Counted from the stretch's first letter, positions 1-8,264 are shown. The stretch is DNA of 18,365 bases from Faecalibacterium sp. (GCA_017483235.1 JAFULE010000015.1:1-18365), one strand, 5' to 3'. Numbers and translations: made by a program. Notes: generated from the sequence alone by a model not told the origin.

Positions 1-3
1 ATC

Positions 4-900
4 TTATTCAGCTTTGTTTTCGGCTTCGCGGTCAACTTTTTCCAGAATCTCGTTCAGATCAAACTGATATTTTTTGTTGCAAAAATGGCACACCACCTCA
101 CAGGATGGCTCTTCATCCCGCATACGTTCCAGCTCTTTGCGGCCAAGACCGATCAGAACCGCTTCGGTACGCTCGCGGCTACAGTCGCAGCGATAGCTTA
201 CGGTATGCTCATCCAGAACATTGGGGTTGAAGCCCTCCATCGCCATCATCATCATATCTTCGGGGGTCTTGCCTGCCCGCAGCATCTCGGTTACCGAAGG
301 CATTGCCGCAATGTTCTTTTCCAGTTGGGTGATCTCCTCATCGGTGGCGCCGGGCAGCAGCTGCAGCAGATAGCCGCCGGCACACACGATGGACAGATCG
401 GTATCCACATACACGCCCAGAGCACATACGGTGGGCACCTGTTCGCTGACAGCGTAGTAATGGGTCAGATCCTCGGCCACTTCACCCGAAGCAAAGGGAA
501 TCTGGCCCACGTACGGATCATGCAGGTTTACGTTGTCGCGGATGACGGTCAGAATGCCGTCATGGCCGATCACACCGCTTACATCCAGATGACCGTCGGC
601 GCGGGTGGGCAGATCGGCCTGCGGATAGTCGATGCAGCCCTTTACAATGCCAAAGCCGTCAGCCACTGCAATTACCGAACCGGCAGGCCCGTCACCCTTC
701 ATGCGCAGGGTAATGCGGTCGGAAGCGTCCTTCTGCATCATGCCCATCATCGAAGCACCGGTCAGCAAACGGCCCAAAGCCGCGCTGCAGGTAGCGCTGG
801 TTTTGTGGATGCGCTCGGCTTCACGCACGATCTCGGTGGAATCCACACCGCAGAATACAACGCCGCCGTTTTCGGAAAGGCCGCGGATCATATTAGCCAT
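4..900 (-). CDS. hslO: Hsp33 redox-regulated holdase chaperone
   Basis: Hsp33 is a cytoplasmic ATP-independent holdase that is switched on when oxidation releases zinc from its C-terminal cysteines. The protein is 298 residues from the chosen start, close to the usual ~290. The C-terminal zinc-binding pattern is intact: CDC at residues 238-240 and CHFC at 271-274. The N-terminal core carries the typical long beta-rich domain, with GDGPAGS around residue 70. I chose the ATG at 900 because GGAGG (909-913) lies 8 bases upstream. The in-frame ATG at 906 would sit only 2 bases from that site. The start overlaps the end of the methyltransferase gene by 8 bases, so the two are probably translationally coupled. 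It is the last gene visible in the lon-engB-methyltransferase-hslO run. Identification is firm from the cysteine motif and overall sequence. Confidence 0.96.
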   Translation of the reverse strand: MANMIRGLSENGGVVFCGVDSTEIVREAERIHKTSATCSAALGRLLTGASMMGMMQKDASDRITLRMKGDGPAGSVIAVADGFGIVKGCIDYPQADLPTRADGHLDVSGVIGHDGILTVIRDNVNLHDPYVGQIPFASGEVAEDLTHYYAVSEQVPTVCALGVYVDTDLSIVCAGGYLLQLLPGATDEEITQLEKNIAAMPSVTEMLRAGKTPEDMMMMAMEGFNPNVLDEHTVSYRCDCSRERTEAVLIGLGRKELERMRDEEPSCEVVCHFCNKKYQFDLNEILEKVDREAENKAE

Positions 901-1654
901 TTTCATTTCCTCCCAACTGGGTATATTGTTTTACCGCACAGAACAGATAGCGCTGGCTGTCGGGCCGCAGTTCATCAAAGCTTTCGCCGTCGCATACCGA
1001 TTCCACCCGGAACCCGTAGCGCTGCAGCAACTGTTCGATCTGCTGGCGCGAATAGGTATATTCGTAGAATTGCTCGTGGAAACGCTCGTCGGTGTCGTGA
1101 TAGTGAATGTCCACGGTGATCTCGACCCGGCCAAGCTCTGCGTCATAATGATTCTGCCACACGCAATCGGCGTCGGGGCCTTCCAGACAGAACTGGTTGT
1201 CGGCCAGAATGCAGGCGTGTTTATAGGGGGTGTTCATATCAAACACAAACACACCACCCTCTTCCATAAAGAAGGCTGCGCTGCGAATGGCCCCCTCCAG
1301 ATTGGGAATATGGTTGAAGGTATCGAAAGTAGATACCGCCGCCCGGATGGTGCCGTACAGTTCCAGCTGCAGGATGTCCTGCTGAAGCAGCAACAGTCCC
1401 GAAGAGATGCCCAGCTGCTCGGCCTTATCCCGCACTACGCACAACATCTCTTCACTTTGATCCACGCCGATCACGTCGTAGCCATCCTGGGTCAGCATCA
1501 GGGTCAGTTCCCCGGTGCCGCACCCCAGATCCACCACCAGACCATCCCGGATGTTATGAGCCAGCAGCTTTTGCTTTACGGCACGATACAGCGCGTCATA
1601 ATCGGCTTCGCCGTTGAATTCATCGTAGAAATAGGCAAACTCATTGTACGCCAT
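893..1654 (-). CDS. class I SAM-dependent methyltransferase, substrate unknown
   Basis: A 253-residue Rossmann-fold methyltransferase. Motif I (DLGCGTGE, residues 42-49) binds S-adenosylmethionine, and the acidic residue closing strand 2 is in GVDQSEEM (63-70). The middle of the protein carries FDTFNHI, seen in the ubiquinone/tocopherol-type small-molecule methyltransferase superfamily. Nothing identifies the substrate. The ATG overlaps the engB stop as TAATG (one shared base), and its 3' end overlaps hslO by 8 bases, so it belongs to the lon-engB-hslO transcription unit. A role tied to translation or stress could be guessed from the neighbours, but the sequence does not show it. No signal peptide or membrane segment is visible. 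Confidence 0.85.
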   Translation of the reverse strand: MAYNEFAYFYDEFNGEADYDALYRAVKQKLLAHNIRDGLVVDLGCGTGELTLMLTQDGYDVIGVDQSEEMLCVVRDKAEQLGISSGLLLLQQDILQLELYGTIRAAVSTFDTFNHIPNLEGAIRSAAFFMEEGGVFVFDMNTPYKHACILADNQFCLEGPDADCVWQNHYDAELGRVEITVDIHYHDTDERFHEQFYEYTYSRQQIEQLLQRYGFRVESVCDGESFDELRPDSQRYLFCAVKQYTQLGGNENG

Positions 1655-2250
1655 TATTCCTGCTCCATTTCCGCCACGTATCGGTCCAGACAGGCGCGCA
1701 GGGGTTCGATACCATAGCCATTGTCGCCGCTGGTCAGGAATACCTCCAGACAGCCGTACGGCTGACAGAAGGCTTCAAATTCGGCCACAGTGGCGGCATA
1801 CTGGCTTTTTTTCAGCTTATCGGCCTTGGTAAGCACCGCAATGAACGGAATCTGATGGTAATGCAGATACTCCAGCATTTGACAGTCATCGGCGCTGGGC
1901 GCATGGCGGCTGTCCAGCAGCTGCAGCAGAATGGCCTGCTGCCGGTTGGCGCCGAAATAGCTGTTGATCAGATCGTCCCAGCGCTGACGCTCGGTGTTGG
2001 ACACCTTGGCGTAACCGTAGCCCGGCAGATCCACCAGATAGCTGGTATCTACCGAGTAAAAGTTGATGGTGGCGGTTTTGCCGGGGGTGGCAGAAACGCG
2101 GGCCAGATTTTTGCGGTTGCACAGCTTGTTGATCAAGCTGGATTTGCCCACATTGGATCGACCGGAGAACACGATCTCGGGCCGGTCGCTGACCGGCAGC
2201 TGGCTGGAAAGGCCGAAACTGGCCATAAAATCAGCTTTTTGGTAATTCAT
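1654..2250 (-). CDS. engB: EngB/YsxC ribosome-biogenesis GTPase
   Basis: A 198-residue TRAFAC-class GTPase of the EngB (YsxC/YihA) family, which acts in late assembly of the 50S subunit. All nucleotide motifs are present: G1 GRSNVGKS (30-37), G2 threonine in TPGKTATINFY (55-65), G3 DLPGYGY (74-80), G4 TKAD (141-144), and a G5-like TSGDNGYG (173-180). Length is normal for the family. The ATG at 2250 has an AAGGA site about 10 bases upstream. It begins only 15 bases after the lon stop and its stop shares one base with the next ATG, so it is co-transcribed with lon. Lon-engB adjacency is well known in Bacillus and relatives, which supports the call. Confidence 0.97.
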   Translation of the reverse strand: MNYQKADFMASFGLSSQLPVSDRPEIVFSGRSNVGKSSLINKLCNRKNLARVSATPGKTATINFYSVDTSYLVDLPGYGYAKVSNTERQRWDDLINSYFGANRQQAILLQLLDSRHAPSADDCQMLEYLHYHQIPFIAVLTKADKLKKSQYAATVAEFEAFCQPYGCLEVFLTSGDNGYGIEPLRACLDRYVAEMEQE

Positions 2251-2265
2251 GATGTTGGGTTCCTT

Positions 2266-4713
2266 TTACTGGCAAACGGTGGCAGAGGGGCTTGCAGCCT
2301 CGCTGTGGGGCACCATCTTAACACGTTTGGGGTCAGGCTTCTTCTTTTCGGTATGAGAAAGCTTTCGGGGGCGGATGAGGGCGGTGTTCAGCACCTGCGA
2401 CAGGTTGGATACCGCTACAAAACGGATGGCCTGCTTTACCTCTTCGTCCACCTCGTACAAATCACTTTCGTTGGCTTTGGGGATCAGCACCGTCTTCATG
2501 CCCTCGCGGTAAGCCGCCATGCTCTTTTCCTTCAAGCCACCAATGGGCAGAACATTGCCATGCAGGGTGATTTCGCCAGTCATAGCCACATCGCCGCGCA
2601 CCGGCATGCCGGACAGGCAGGAAATCAGCGCGGTGGTCAGGGTAACACCGGCCGAGGGACCATCTTTGGGTACAGCGCCTTCGGGGGCGTGAATGTGCAG
2701 GTCACAGGTCTTCAGCTTTTCAGCATCGATACCGTACTCAGCAGCGTGCACGCGGGTCCAGGTGACTGCAAGCTTAGCGCTTTCCTTCATCACATCGCCC
2801 AGGCTGCCGGTCAGCTCGATTTTGCCGGAGCCGTTTTCCAGCAGCTGCACCTCGATGGGCAGCGTGGTGCCGCCTACACTGGTCCATGCCAGACCGTTGG
2901 CAATGCCGATGGCATCGGTGCGGTTGAGAAAATCGGGCTTGATGCGGCGGGGGCCCAGCAACTGCTCGACCATGGCCGAATTCACACTGATTTTTTCCGT
3001 GTTTTCGCAGGCAACGCGGCGGGCGCATTTGCGCAGCACCTCGGTGATGGTGCGCTCCAGATTACGTACACCGGCTTCACGGGTGTAGCCATCGATGATG
3101 GTGTACAGGGCATTCTGGCTGATGGTGACCTTACCGGTCAGGCCGCAGTTTTTCAGCTGCTTGGGCAGCAGATGACGACGGGCAATATTGTACTTTTCGA
3201 TGCGGGTGTAGCTGGGCAGCTCGATCACATCCATACGGTCCAGCAAGGGGGCCGGAACGGTGCCCATATCGTTGGCGGTGGTGATAAACAGCACCTGACT
3301 CAGATCGAAGGGCACATCGATAAAGTGATCCTTAAAGCTGTTGTTCTGCTCAGGGTCCAGCGCTTCCAGCAATGCCGCAGCAGGGTCGCCGCGGAAATCA
3401 TTGGCCAGCTTGTCGATCTCATCCAGCAGGATCAGCGGATTCTTTGTTTTGGCGGTGATCATTGCATTGATGATCTTGCCGGGCATGGCGCCGATGTAGG
3501 TACGGCGATGGCCGCGAATTTCTGCTTCATCGCGCACACCGCCCAGACTCAGCCGCACATATTCGCGGCCGATGCACTCGGCAATGGAACGGGCAATACT
3601 GGTTTTACCCACACCCGGGGGGCCCACCAGACAGATGATCTGCCCCTTTACATCGGGGCTGAGCTTTCGCACGGCCAGAATTTCCAGAATGCGGTCCTTG
3701 ACCTTCTTCAGACCGTAATGTTCCCGATCCAGAATCTGTGCAGCGCGGTTGATGTCCAGATTGTCCTCGGTGGTCTTTTCCCAGGGCAGTTCCAGACAGG
3801 TATCCAGATAGGTACGGATAACCGTAGCCTCCTGATTGGAGCCCTGCATCCGGGCCAGACGATCCACTTCTTTCAAAAACTTTGCTGCGGTGTCTTCGCT
3901 CAGGGGCAGCGCGTGGATGCGGCGGCGGTATTCGTCGGCCTCGGCGTGGGTATCCTCACCCTCGCCCAGCTCTTCGCTGATCACATGCATCTGCTCGTGC
4001 AGATAGTAGTCGCGCTGATTTTTGTCCATAGCAGCGCTGACCTTTTCCTGAATTTCCTTTTCCACGTTCATGATCTGGCATTCGCGCTGCAGGATCAGCA
4101 GCAGCTTTTCCAGCCGACCTGCCAGAGTGCCTTCGTTCATGATCGCCTGTTTATCCTCGTAGCGGAACAGCAGATTGGCGGGCATATACTCGCTGAGAAA
4201 TGCAGGGTCATCGTTGGAGATCACGGTGAACACCACGTCCTTGGCAAGGCGGGGGTTCAACGCCAGATACTCGTCAAACACACCTTTCAGGTGGCGCAGA
4301 ATGGCTTCCACTTCCACCGTACGCTCCCCTTTTACACCGCGTACCGGTGCGGGGCGAATGGACGACACCAGAAACTTTTCGCTTGCTTCCAACGCCAGCA
4401 GGCGGGCACGATACTTGCCCTCGACCAGAACCTTGACAAGGTCCTCGGAAACACGCAGCACCTGCTTGACTTCGGCCACAACGCCATATTGATACAAAGC
4501 GTTTTGGTCTGGGTCATCGGCGTTCATATCCCGCTGGGTGACAAGGAATACATTGGAGTTATTCTGCATGGCCCATTCCACGGCGGCAATGCTCTTGGTG
4601 CGGCCAACCTCAAAATGAACCAGATTATTGGGAAATACGACCAGGCCGCGCAGTGCGATGGTGGGCAAATGCAGCTCGCCCCGATCGATTTTGATGGTAA
4701 CACGTTCAGACAT
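2266..4713 (-). CDS. lon: ATP-dependent protease Lon (LonA type)
   Basis: An 815-residue cytoplasmic AAA+ serine protease that degrades misfolded and some regulatory proteins. Domain order: N-terminal LAN domain (from about residue 14, LHLPTIALRGLVVFPN); coiled-coil linker (about 200-300); AAA+ module with Walker A GPPGVGKT (364-371) and Walker B LLDEIDK (429-435); C-terminal protease domain. The catalytic dyad is Ser687 in PKDGPSAG and Lys730 in GGLKEK, 43 residues apart as in E. coli Lon. It is 30-40 residues longer than E. coli or B. subtilis LonA because of a basic C-terminal tail. GGAGGA (4723-4728) lies 9 bases before the ATG. The gene has its own promoter and a leader hairpin, and heads the run to engB, the methyltransferase and hslO. 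Confidence 0.98.
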   Translation of the reverse strand: MSERVTIKIDRGELHLPTIALRGLVVFPNNLVHFEVGRTKSIAAVEWAMQNNSNVFLVTQRDMNADDPDQNALYQYGVVAEVKQVLRVSEDLVKVLVEGKYRARLLALEASEKFLVSSIRPAPVRGVKGERTVEVEAILRHLKGVFDEYLALNPRLAKDVVFTVISNDDPAFLSEYMPANLLFRYEDKQAIMNEGTLAGRLEKLLLILQRECQIMNVEKEIQEKVSAAMDKNQRDYYLHEQMHVISEELGEGEDTHAEADEYRRRIHALPLSEDTAAKFLKEVDRLARMQGSNQEATVIRTYLDTCLELPWEKTTEDNLDINRAAQILDREHYGLKKVKDRILEILAVRKLSPDVKGQIICLVGPPGVGKTSIARSIAECIGREYVRLSLGGVRDEAEIRGHRRTYIGAMPGKIINAMITAKTKNPLILLDEIDKLANDFRGDPAAALLEALDPEQNNSFKDHFIDVPFDLSQVLFITTANDMGTVPAPLLDRMDVIELPSYTRIEKYNIARRHLLPKQLKNCGLTGKVTISQNALYTIIDGYTREAGVRNLERTITEVLRKCARRVACENTEKISVNSAMVEQLLGPRRIKPDFLNRTDAIGIANGLAWTSVGGTTLPIEVQLLENGSGKIELTGSLGDVMKESAKLAVTWTRVHAAEYGIDAEKLKTCDLHIHAPEGAVPKDGPSAGVTLTTALISCLSGMPVRGDVAMTGEITLHGNVLPIGGLKEKSMAAYREGMKTVLIPKANESDLYEVDEEVKQAIRFVAVSNLSQVLNTALIRPRKLSHTEKKKPDPKRVKMVPHSEAASPSATVCQ

Positions 4714-4731
4714 AGGTAAGGGTCCTCCTGC

Positions 4732-4761
4732 AGCCGCAACAACTTTTATAAGATTGCGGCT
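4732..4761 (-). promoter_or_regulatory. hairpin at the 5' end of the lon leader
   Basis: A perfect 8-base inverted repeat, AGCCGCAA / TTGCGGCT, with a 14-base loop. It ends 3 bases before the Shine-Dalgarno of lon (4723-4728). The predicted transcription start (about 4763) is almost at the foot of the stem, so the lon mRNA would begin with this hairpin. It could stabilise the 5' end, tune translation, or act in the DNA as an operator straddling the start site. No known regulator motif was recognised. Confidence 0.6.
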
Positions 4762-4769
4762 ATCAGTAT

Positions 4770-4798
4770 ATTATACACAAAAACGCCCTGCACTTCAA
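4770..4798 (-). promoter_or_regulatory. sigma-A-type promoter of lon
   Basis: The -35 box is TTGAAG (4793-4798) and the -10 box is a perfect TATAAT (4770-4775), with a 17-base spacer. Transcription should begin near 4763, giving a leader of about 50 bases. The -35 box abuts the U-tract of the clpX terminator, so termination and re-initiation are packed together. No CIRCE or CtsR repeat was seen nearby. Confidence 0.85.
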
Positions 4799-4827
4799 CA
4801 CAAAAGAGCATCCCGCAGGATGCTCTT
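4798..4827 (-). terminator. intrinsic terminator of clpX
   Basis: A 10-bp perfect stem, AAGAGCATCC / GGATGCTCTT, with a 4-base loop, followed on the minus strand by TTTTGTGTT. It begins about 31 bases after the clpX stop and separates the clpP-clpX unit from the lon unit. Confidence 0.88.
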
Positions 4828-4858
4828 CGGTGTGGTTTAATTGCAAAGCAAAACTACA

Positions 4859-6190
4859 TTACACAGTTGCAGTCTGATTTTTGTACCGACGACGCACTGC
4901 ACCATAGTCCAGATGAGGCTCGCCGCCCTCGACCGTATCCGCATCAATGGTAACGCGGATGATGGTGGGGTCGCTTGGCACCTTGTACATGACGGGGATC
5001 AGCAGTGCTTCCATTACACCGCGCAGGCCACGGGCACCGCTTTTGCGCTCGATGGTCTTTTTGGCAATGGCACGCAGTGCATCCTCGGTAAAGTCCAGAT
5101 CCACATTGTCCATGTGGAACAGGGCCTTGTACTGCTTCAGCATGCTGTTTTTGGGTTCTTTCAGAACGCGAACCAAAGCGTCTTCGTCCAGAGCATCCAA
5201 CACGGTGATCACCGGCAGACGACCGATCAGTTCGGGGATCAGACCAAACTTGACCAGATCGTGAGGCTCGACCTTGCGCAGCAGTTCCTTCTTGGCCTTG
5301 TCAGAGGTATCTTTCAGGGTACCGCCAAAGCCCAGTGCAGAATGGTCGGTGCGGCGCTGGATATGCTTATCCAAACCGTCGAATGCACCGCCGCAGATGA
5401 ACAGGATGTTGGTGGTATCGATCTGGATAAATTCCTGCTGGGGATGCTTGCGCCCACCATTGGGGGGCACGTTGCTGACCGTGCCTTCCAGAATCTTCAG
5501 CAGTGCCTGCTGCACGCCCTCGCCGCCCACATCGCGGGTAATGGAGGGATTCTCGCTCTTGCGGGTGATCTTGTCGATCTCGTCGATGTAGATGATGCCG
5601 ATCTGGGCACGTTTGATGTCAAAATCAGCTGCCTGAATCAGCTTGAGCAGAATGTTCTCCACATCTTCGCCCACGTAGCCGGCCTCGGTCAGGGTGGTGG
5701 CGTCTGCAATCGCAAACGGAACACCCAGCATCTTGGCCAGACTCTGTGCCAGAAGCGTTTTGCCTACGCCCGAAGGGCCCAGCATCAGCACATTGGATTT
5801 CTGCAGCTCCACATCGGTGTTTTTGCCGCTGAGGATACGCTTATAGTGGTTGTAAACCGAAACCGCCAGCACGGTCTTGGCTTCGTCCTGCCCGATCACG
5901 TACTGATCCAGACCTTCCTTGATCTCGGCCGGGGTCATGATGTTGATCTGGGGAACTTCGTCGCTCTGGCTGTAATTGGCCGCAGCACGCCCTGCTGCCG
6001 AGCGGCGATCGGCCTGACGATCGGGCTTGGCATTGTCATCCAGCAGCGAATGGCACAGAGTGATGCACTCGCTGCAGATGTTAACGCCGGGGCCGATGAT
6101 CATCCGCTCCACTTCGTTCTGGCGCTTGCCGCAAAAACTGCAAACCAGATTTTTTTCGTTTCTGTCTTTGCCGGAATTATTGTTTGGCAT
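4859..6190 (-). CDS. clpX: ClpX, ATPase subunit of ClpXP protease
   Basis: A 443-residue AAA+ unfoldase that feeds substrates to ClpP. The N-terminal zinc-binding domain has Cys17, Cys20, Cys39 and Cys42 in the expected CxxC-x18-CxxC spacing. The AAA+ domain shows Walker A GPSGVGKT (138-145), pore loop GYVG (171-174), Walker B IIYIDEID (199-206) and the RKH pore-2 loop (247-249). The ClpP-docking tripeptide is present as LGF (286-288). Length is slightly over the usual ~420, mostly in the linker after the zinc domain and at the C-terminus. The ATG at 6190 has an AGGA-type site upstream. It starts only 17 bases after the clpP stop, so the two are co-transcribed, and an intrinsic terminator follows. 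Confidence 0.98.
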   Translation of the reverse strand: MPNNNSGKDRNEKNLVCSFCGKRQNEVERMIIGPGVNICSECITLCHSLLDDNAKPDRQADRRSAAGRAAANYSQSDEVPQINIMTPAEIKEGLDQYVIGQDEAKTVLAVSVYNHYKRILSGKNTDVELQKSNVLMLGPSGVGKTLLAQSLAKMLGVPFAIADATTLTEAGYVGEDVENILLKLIQAADFDIKRAQIGIIYIDEIDKITRKSENPSITRDVGGEGVQQALLKILEGTVSNVPPNGGRKHPQQEFIQIDTTNILFICGGAFDGLDKHIQRRTDHSALGFGGTLKDTSDKAKKELLRKVEPHDLVKFGLIPELIGRLPVITVLDALDEDALVRVLKEPKNSMLKQYKALFHMDNVDLDFTEDALRAIAKKTIERKSGARGLRGVMEALLIPVMYKVPSDPTIIRVTIDADTVEGGEPHLDYGAVRRRYKNQTATV

Positions 6191-6207
6191 GATTGCTTCC
6201 TATCCTT

Positions 6208-6792
6208 TTAGCGCTTTTCAACCACAGCGTCGATCAGGCCATATTCCATGGCCTGCTGGGCAGTCATATAGTTATCACGCTCGGTATCCATGCAAACCTG
6301 CTCGTAGGGCTGGCCGGTGTACTCGCTGAGCATACGGTTCAGCTTTTCCTTGGTGCGCACGATATGATCGGCATGGATCTGAATATCGGTGGCCTGACCC
6401 TGCAAACCGTGCATCAGGGGCTGATGGATCATGATCTCGGCGTTGGGCAGCGCATAGCGCTTCCCCTTGGCGCCGCTGGCCAGCAAAAAAGCACCCATAG
6501 AAGCCGCCATACCCATGCAGGTGGTGGATACATCGCATTTGATGTAGTTCATGGTGTCGTGAATGGCCATACCGGCGCTGATGGAACCACCCGGGCTGTT
6601 GATATACAGGCTGATGTCCTTGTCGGGGTCCTGACCTTCCAGGTACAGCAGCTGTGCCACAACCAAGCTGGCAGTGGTGTCGTTCACCTCATCGCTCAGA
6701 ACGATGATGCGGTCGTTCAGCAGGCGGGAAAAAATGTCATACGAGCGCTCGCCGCGGGGGCTCTGCTCAACAACGTAAGGAACAAAACTCAT
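6208..6792 (-). CDS. clpP: ClpP proteolytic subunit
   Basis: A 194-residue serine peptidase forming the tetradecameric chamber of ClpXP. The catalytic triad is Ser98 in GMAASMG, His123 in MIHQPL and Asp173 in ERDNYM. Length is typical. A strong GGGAGGAG site precedes the ATG at 6792. It lies between tig and clpX, the order also found in E. coli (tig-clpP-clpX-lon). A terminator-like hairpin lies 45 bases upstream and no convincing promoter is visible between that hairpin and the ATG. Expression may therefore depend on readthrough from tig or on an atypical promoter. Confidence 0.98.
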   Translation of the reverse strand: MSFVPYVVEQSPRGERSYDIFSRLLNDRIIVLSDEVNDTTASLVVAQLLYLEGQDPDKDISLYINSPGGSISAGMAIHDTMNYIKCDVSTTCMGMAASMGAFLLASGAKGKRYALPNAEIMIHQPLMHGLQGQATDIQIHADHIVRTKEKLNRMLSEYTGQPYEQVCMDTERDNYMTAQQAMEYGLIDAVVEKR

Positions 6793-6833
6793 GGTTGTTC
6801 TCCTCCCGGTTCATGGAATAAATTGGTTGATGG

Positions 6834-6877
6834 AAAAATTGACCGATACGGCAAGTGTTGTACCGTATCGGCCAATT
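6834..6877 (-). terminator. terminator-like hairpin between tig and clpP
   Basis: A 15-bp inverted repeat (one G-T wobble) with arms at 6837-6851 and 6863-6877 and an 11-base loop. It is followed on the minus strand by a run of five T. It lies 31 bases after the tig stop and 45 bases before the clpP ATG. It should end or attenuate tig transcription. With no clear promoter behind it, partial readthrough into clpP-clpX is likely. Confidence 0.82.
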
Positions 6878-6907
6878 TAAACAATCCAGATTGCTGAAAA
6901 ACGGGGA

Positions 6908-8224
6908 TTATTCCTCGGTCTTCACTTCTTCGGCGGCTGCAGCCTTCTCGGTGACCACAGCGTTGGCCTTCAGGAAATCGATAGCCTTGGTAACAGACAG
7001 GTCGGCCATCAGCTCTTCGGGGTTGACCAGGCTCTTGACCTGCTCAGCTTCCATCTTGTACTGCTCGGCGATCTCGTTGATCTTGGCATCGTACTCTTCG
7101 GCAGTGGCCACAATGCCCTCGGCAGCGGCAACGGCCTCCAGAGCCAGACGGATCTTGACCTGCTTTTCGGCCTGAGGCATAAAGCTGGCACGGAACTGCT
7201 CCAGGGTCTGGCCCATGTAGCCCAGGTACTGCTCCAGCTTCAGACCCTGCTGCTCGACACGGAATGCAAAGTCGTTAACCAGCTCGTCCATACGGGTCTC
7301 GTACATGGCCTGGGGAATCTCAGCCTCCATCTTCTCGACCACCAGATCGACCAGAGCGTTCTCCAGATCCAACTCAGCCTGCTTATCCAGCTGGTCCTGC
7401 TGGCCCTTGCGGATGGACTCCTTCAGCTCGGCCAGGGTGTCATACTCGGAAACGTCCTTGGCGAACTCGTCGTCCAGCTCGGGCAGCTCCTTGTACTTCA
7501 CTTCGTGCAGCTTAATCTTGAACACGGCGGGCTTGCCGGCCAGTTCCTCAGCACCGTACTCTTCGGGGAAGGTGACATTCACGTCAAACTCTTCGCCGGC
7601 AGCATGGCCAACACACTGCTCCTCGAAGCCGGGGATGAAGGAACCGCTGCCCAGGGTCAGACTGTAATGCTCAGCCTTGCCGCCCTCGAAAGCAACCTCG
7701 TTCACGAAGCCCTCAAAGTCGATGTCAACGATATCGCCGTTCTGGGCAGCGCCCTCACGGGTGCACTCGCGGGCATTGCGCTCCAGCATACGGGTGATCT
7801 CGGCATCAACAGCGGCATCGTCAGCCACCTTGACTTCCTTCTCAACGGCCAGACCCTTGTAGCCCTCGACCTTGACCTCGGGCTTCACAGCAACCTTCAC
7901 GTTGATGACAACACCGTTCTCGGCGTCCATCGAAACGATCTCGGCCTCGGGACGGCCCACAACCTCGACACCGGCCTCTTCGGCAGCGGCGGCAAATTCC
8001 ATGGGGAACAGATCGTTGGCAGCCTCAGCGGTGAAGATATCAGCGCCGTACATCTTCTCGATCATCTTGCGGGGAGCCTTGCCCTTGCGGAAGCCGGGAA
8101 TGTTATATTTCTTGCCCTCGCGCTTGAAAACCTTGGCAGCAGCCTCTTCCAGGGCAGCAGCGTCGATGCAGAATTCAAGCTCAAACATGCTCTTTTCGAG
8201 CTTTTCACTTTTGATGAGTTTCAT
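6908..8224 (-). CDS. tig: trigger factor, ribosome-associated chaperone and prolyl isomerase
   Basis: A 438-residue chaperone that docks at the ribosomal exit tunnel. The N-terminal ribosome-binding domain has the signature GFRKGKAP (44-51). The FKBP-type PPIase domain follows (about 150-245, NGDIVDIDFEG and LGSGSFIPGFE), then the helical C-terminal arms. The C-terminus is acidic and Ala/Glu-rich. The start is ATG at 8224, with GGAGG (8232-8236) 7 bases upstream. An upstream in-frame TTG at 8242 was rejected because it would place the Shine-Dalgarno inside the gene. Its own extended -10 promoter lies directly upstream. Codon use looks more biased than in neighbours, as expected for an abundant protein. 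It heads the proteostasis block. Confidence 0.98.
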   Translation of the reverse strand: MKLIKSEKLEKSMFELEFCIDAAALEEAAAKVFKREGKKYNIPGFRKGKAPRKMIEKMYGADIFTAEAANDLFPMEFAAAAEEAGVEVVGRPEAEIVSMDAENGVVINVKVAVKPEVKVEGYKGLAVEKEVKVADDAAVDAEITRMLERNARECTREGAAQNGDIVDIDFEGFVNEVAFEGGKAEHYSLTLGSGSFIPGFEEQCVGHAAGEEFDVNVTFPEEYGAEELAGKPAVFKIKLHEVKYKELPELDDEFAKDVSEYDTLAELKESIRKGQQDQLDKQAELDLENALVDLVVEKMEAEIPQAMYETRMDELVNDFAFRVEQQGLKLEQYLGYMGQTLEQFRASFMPQAEKQVKIRLALEAVAAAEGIVATAEEYDAKINEIAEQYKMEAEQVKSLVNPEELMADLSVTKAIDFLKANAVVTEKAAAAEEVKTEE

Positions 8225-8255
8225 TGTTTTTCCTCCACTCAAAGAAATTCAACTT

Positions 8256-8264
8256 ATTATAGCA
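8256..8264 (-). promoter_or_regulatory. extended -10 promoter of tig
   Basis: The -10 box TATAAT (8256-8261) is preceded by TG-N (TGCTATAAT), an extended -10. No good -35 hexamer is present at 16-18 bases. Transcription should start near 8249, giving a leader of about 25 bases. An imperfect inverted repeat (8261-8289) overlaps the -10 and the missing -35 region. Confidence 0.7.

Noticed and set aside
1855..4719. A 954-codon open frame on the plus strand opposite lon
   Set aside because: It mirrors the codon structure of lon on the other strand in GC-rich DNA. The protein is low-complexity (His/Gln/Gly-rich), resembles no family, and lon itself is certain.
4841..6211. A 456-codon plus-strand frame opposite clpX
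   Set aside because: Same antisense artefact. No ribosome site or family resemblance.
6793..6850. CtsR operator ahead of clpP
   Set aside because: GGTCAA occurs once (part of the terminator arm), but the second heptad does not match the GGTCAAA repeat.
8225..8242. A longer trigger factor starting at TTG 8242
   Set aside because: It would put the GGAGG ribosome site inside the coding region. The ATG at 8224 gives the family-typical N-terminus with 7-base spacing.
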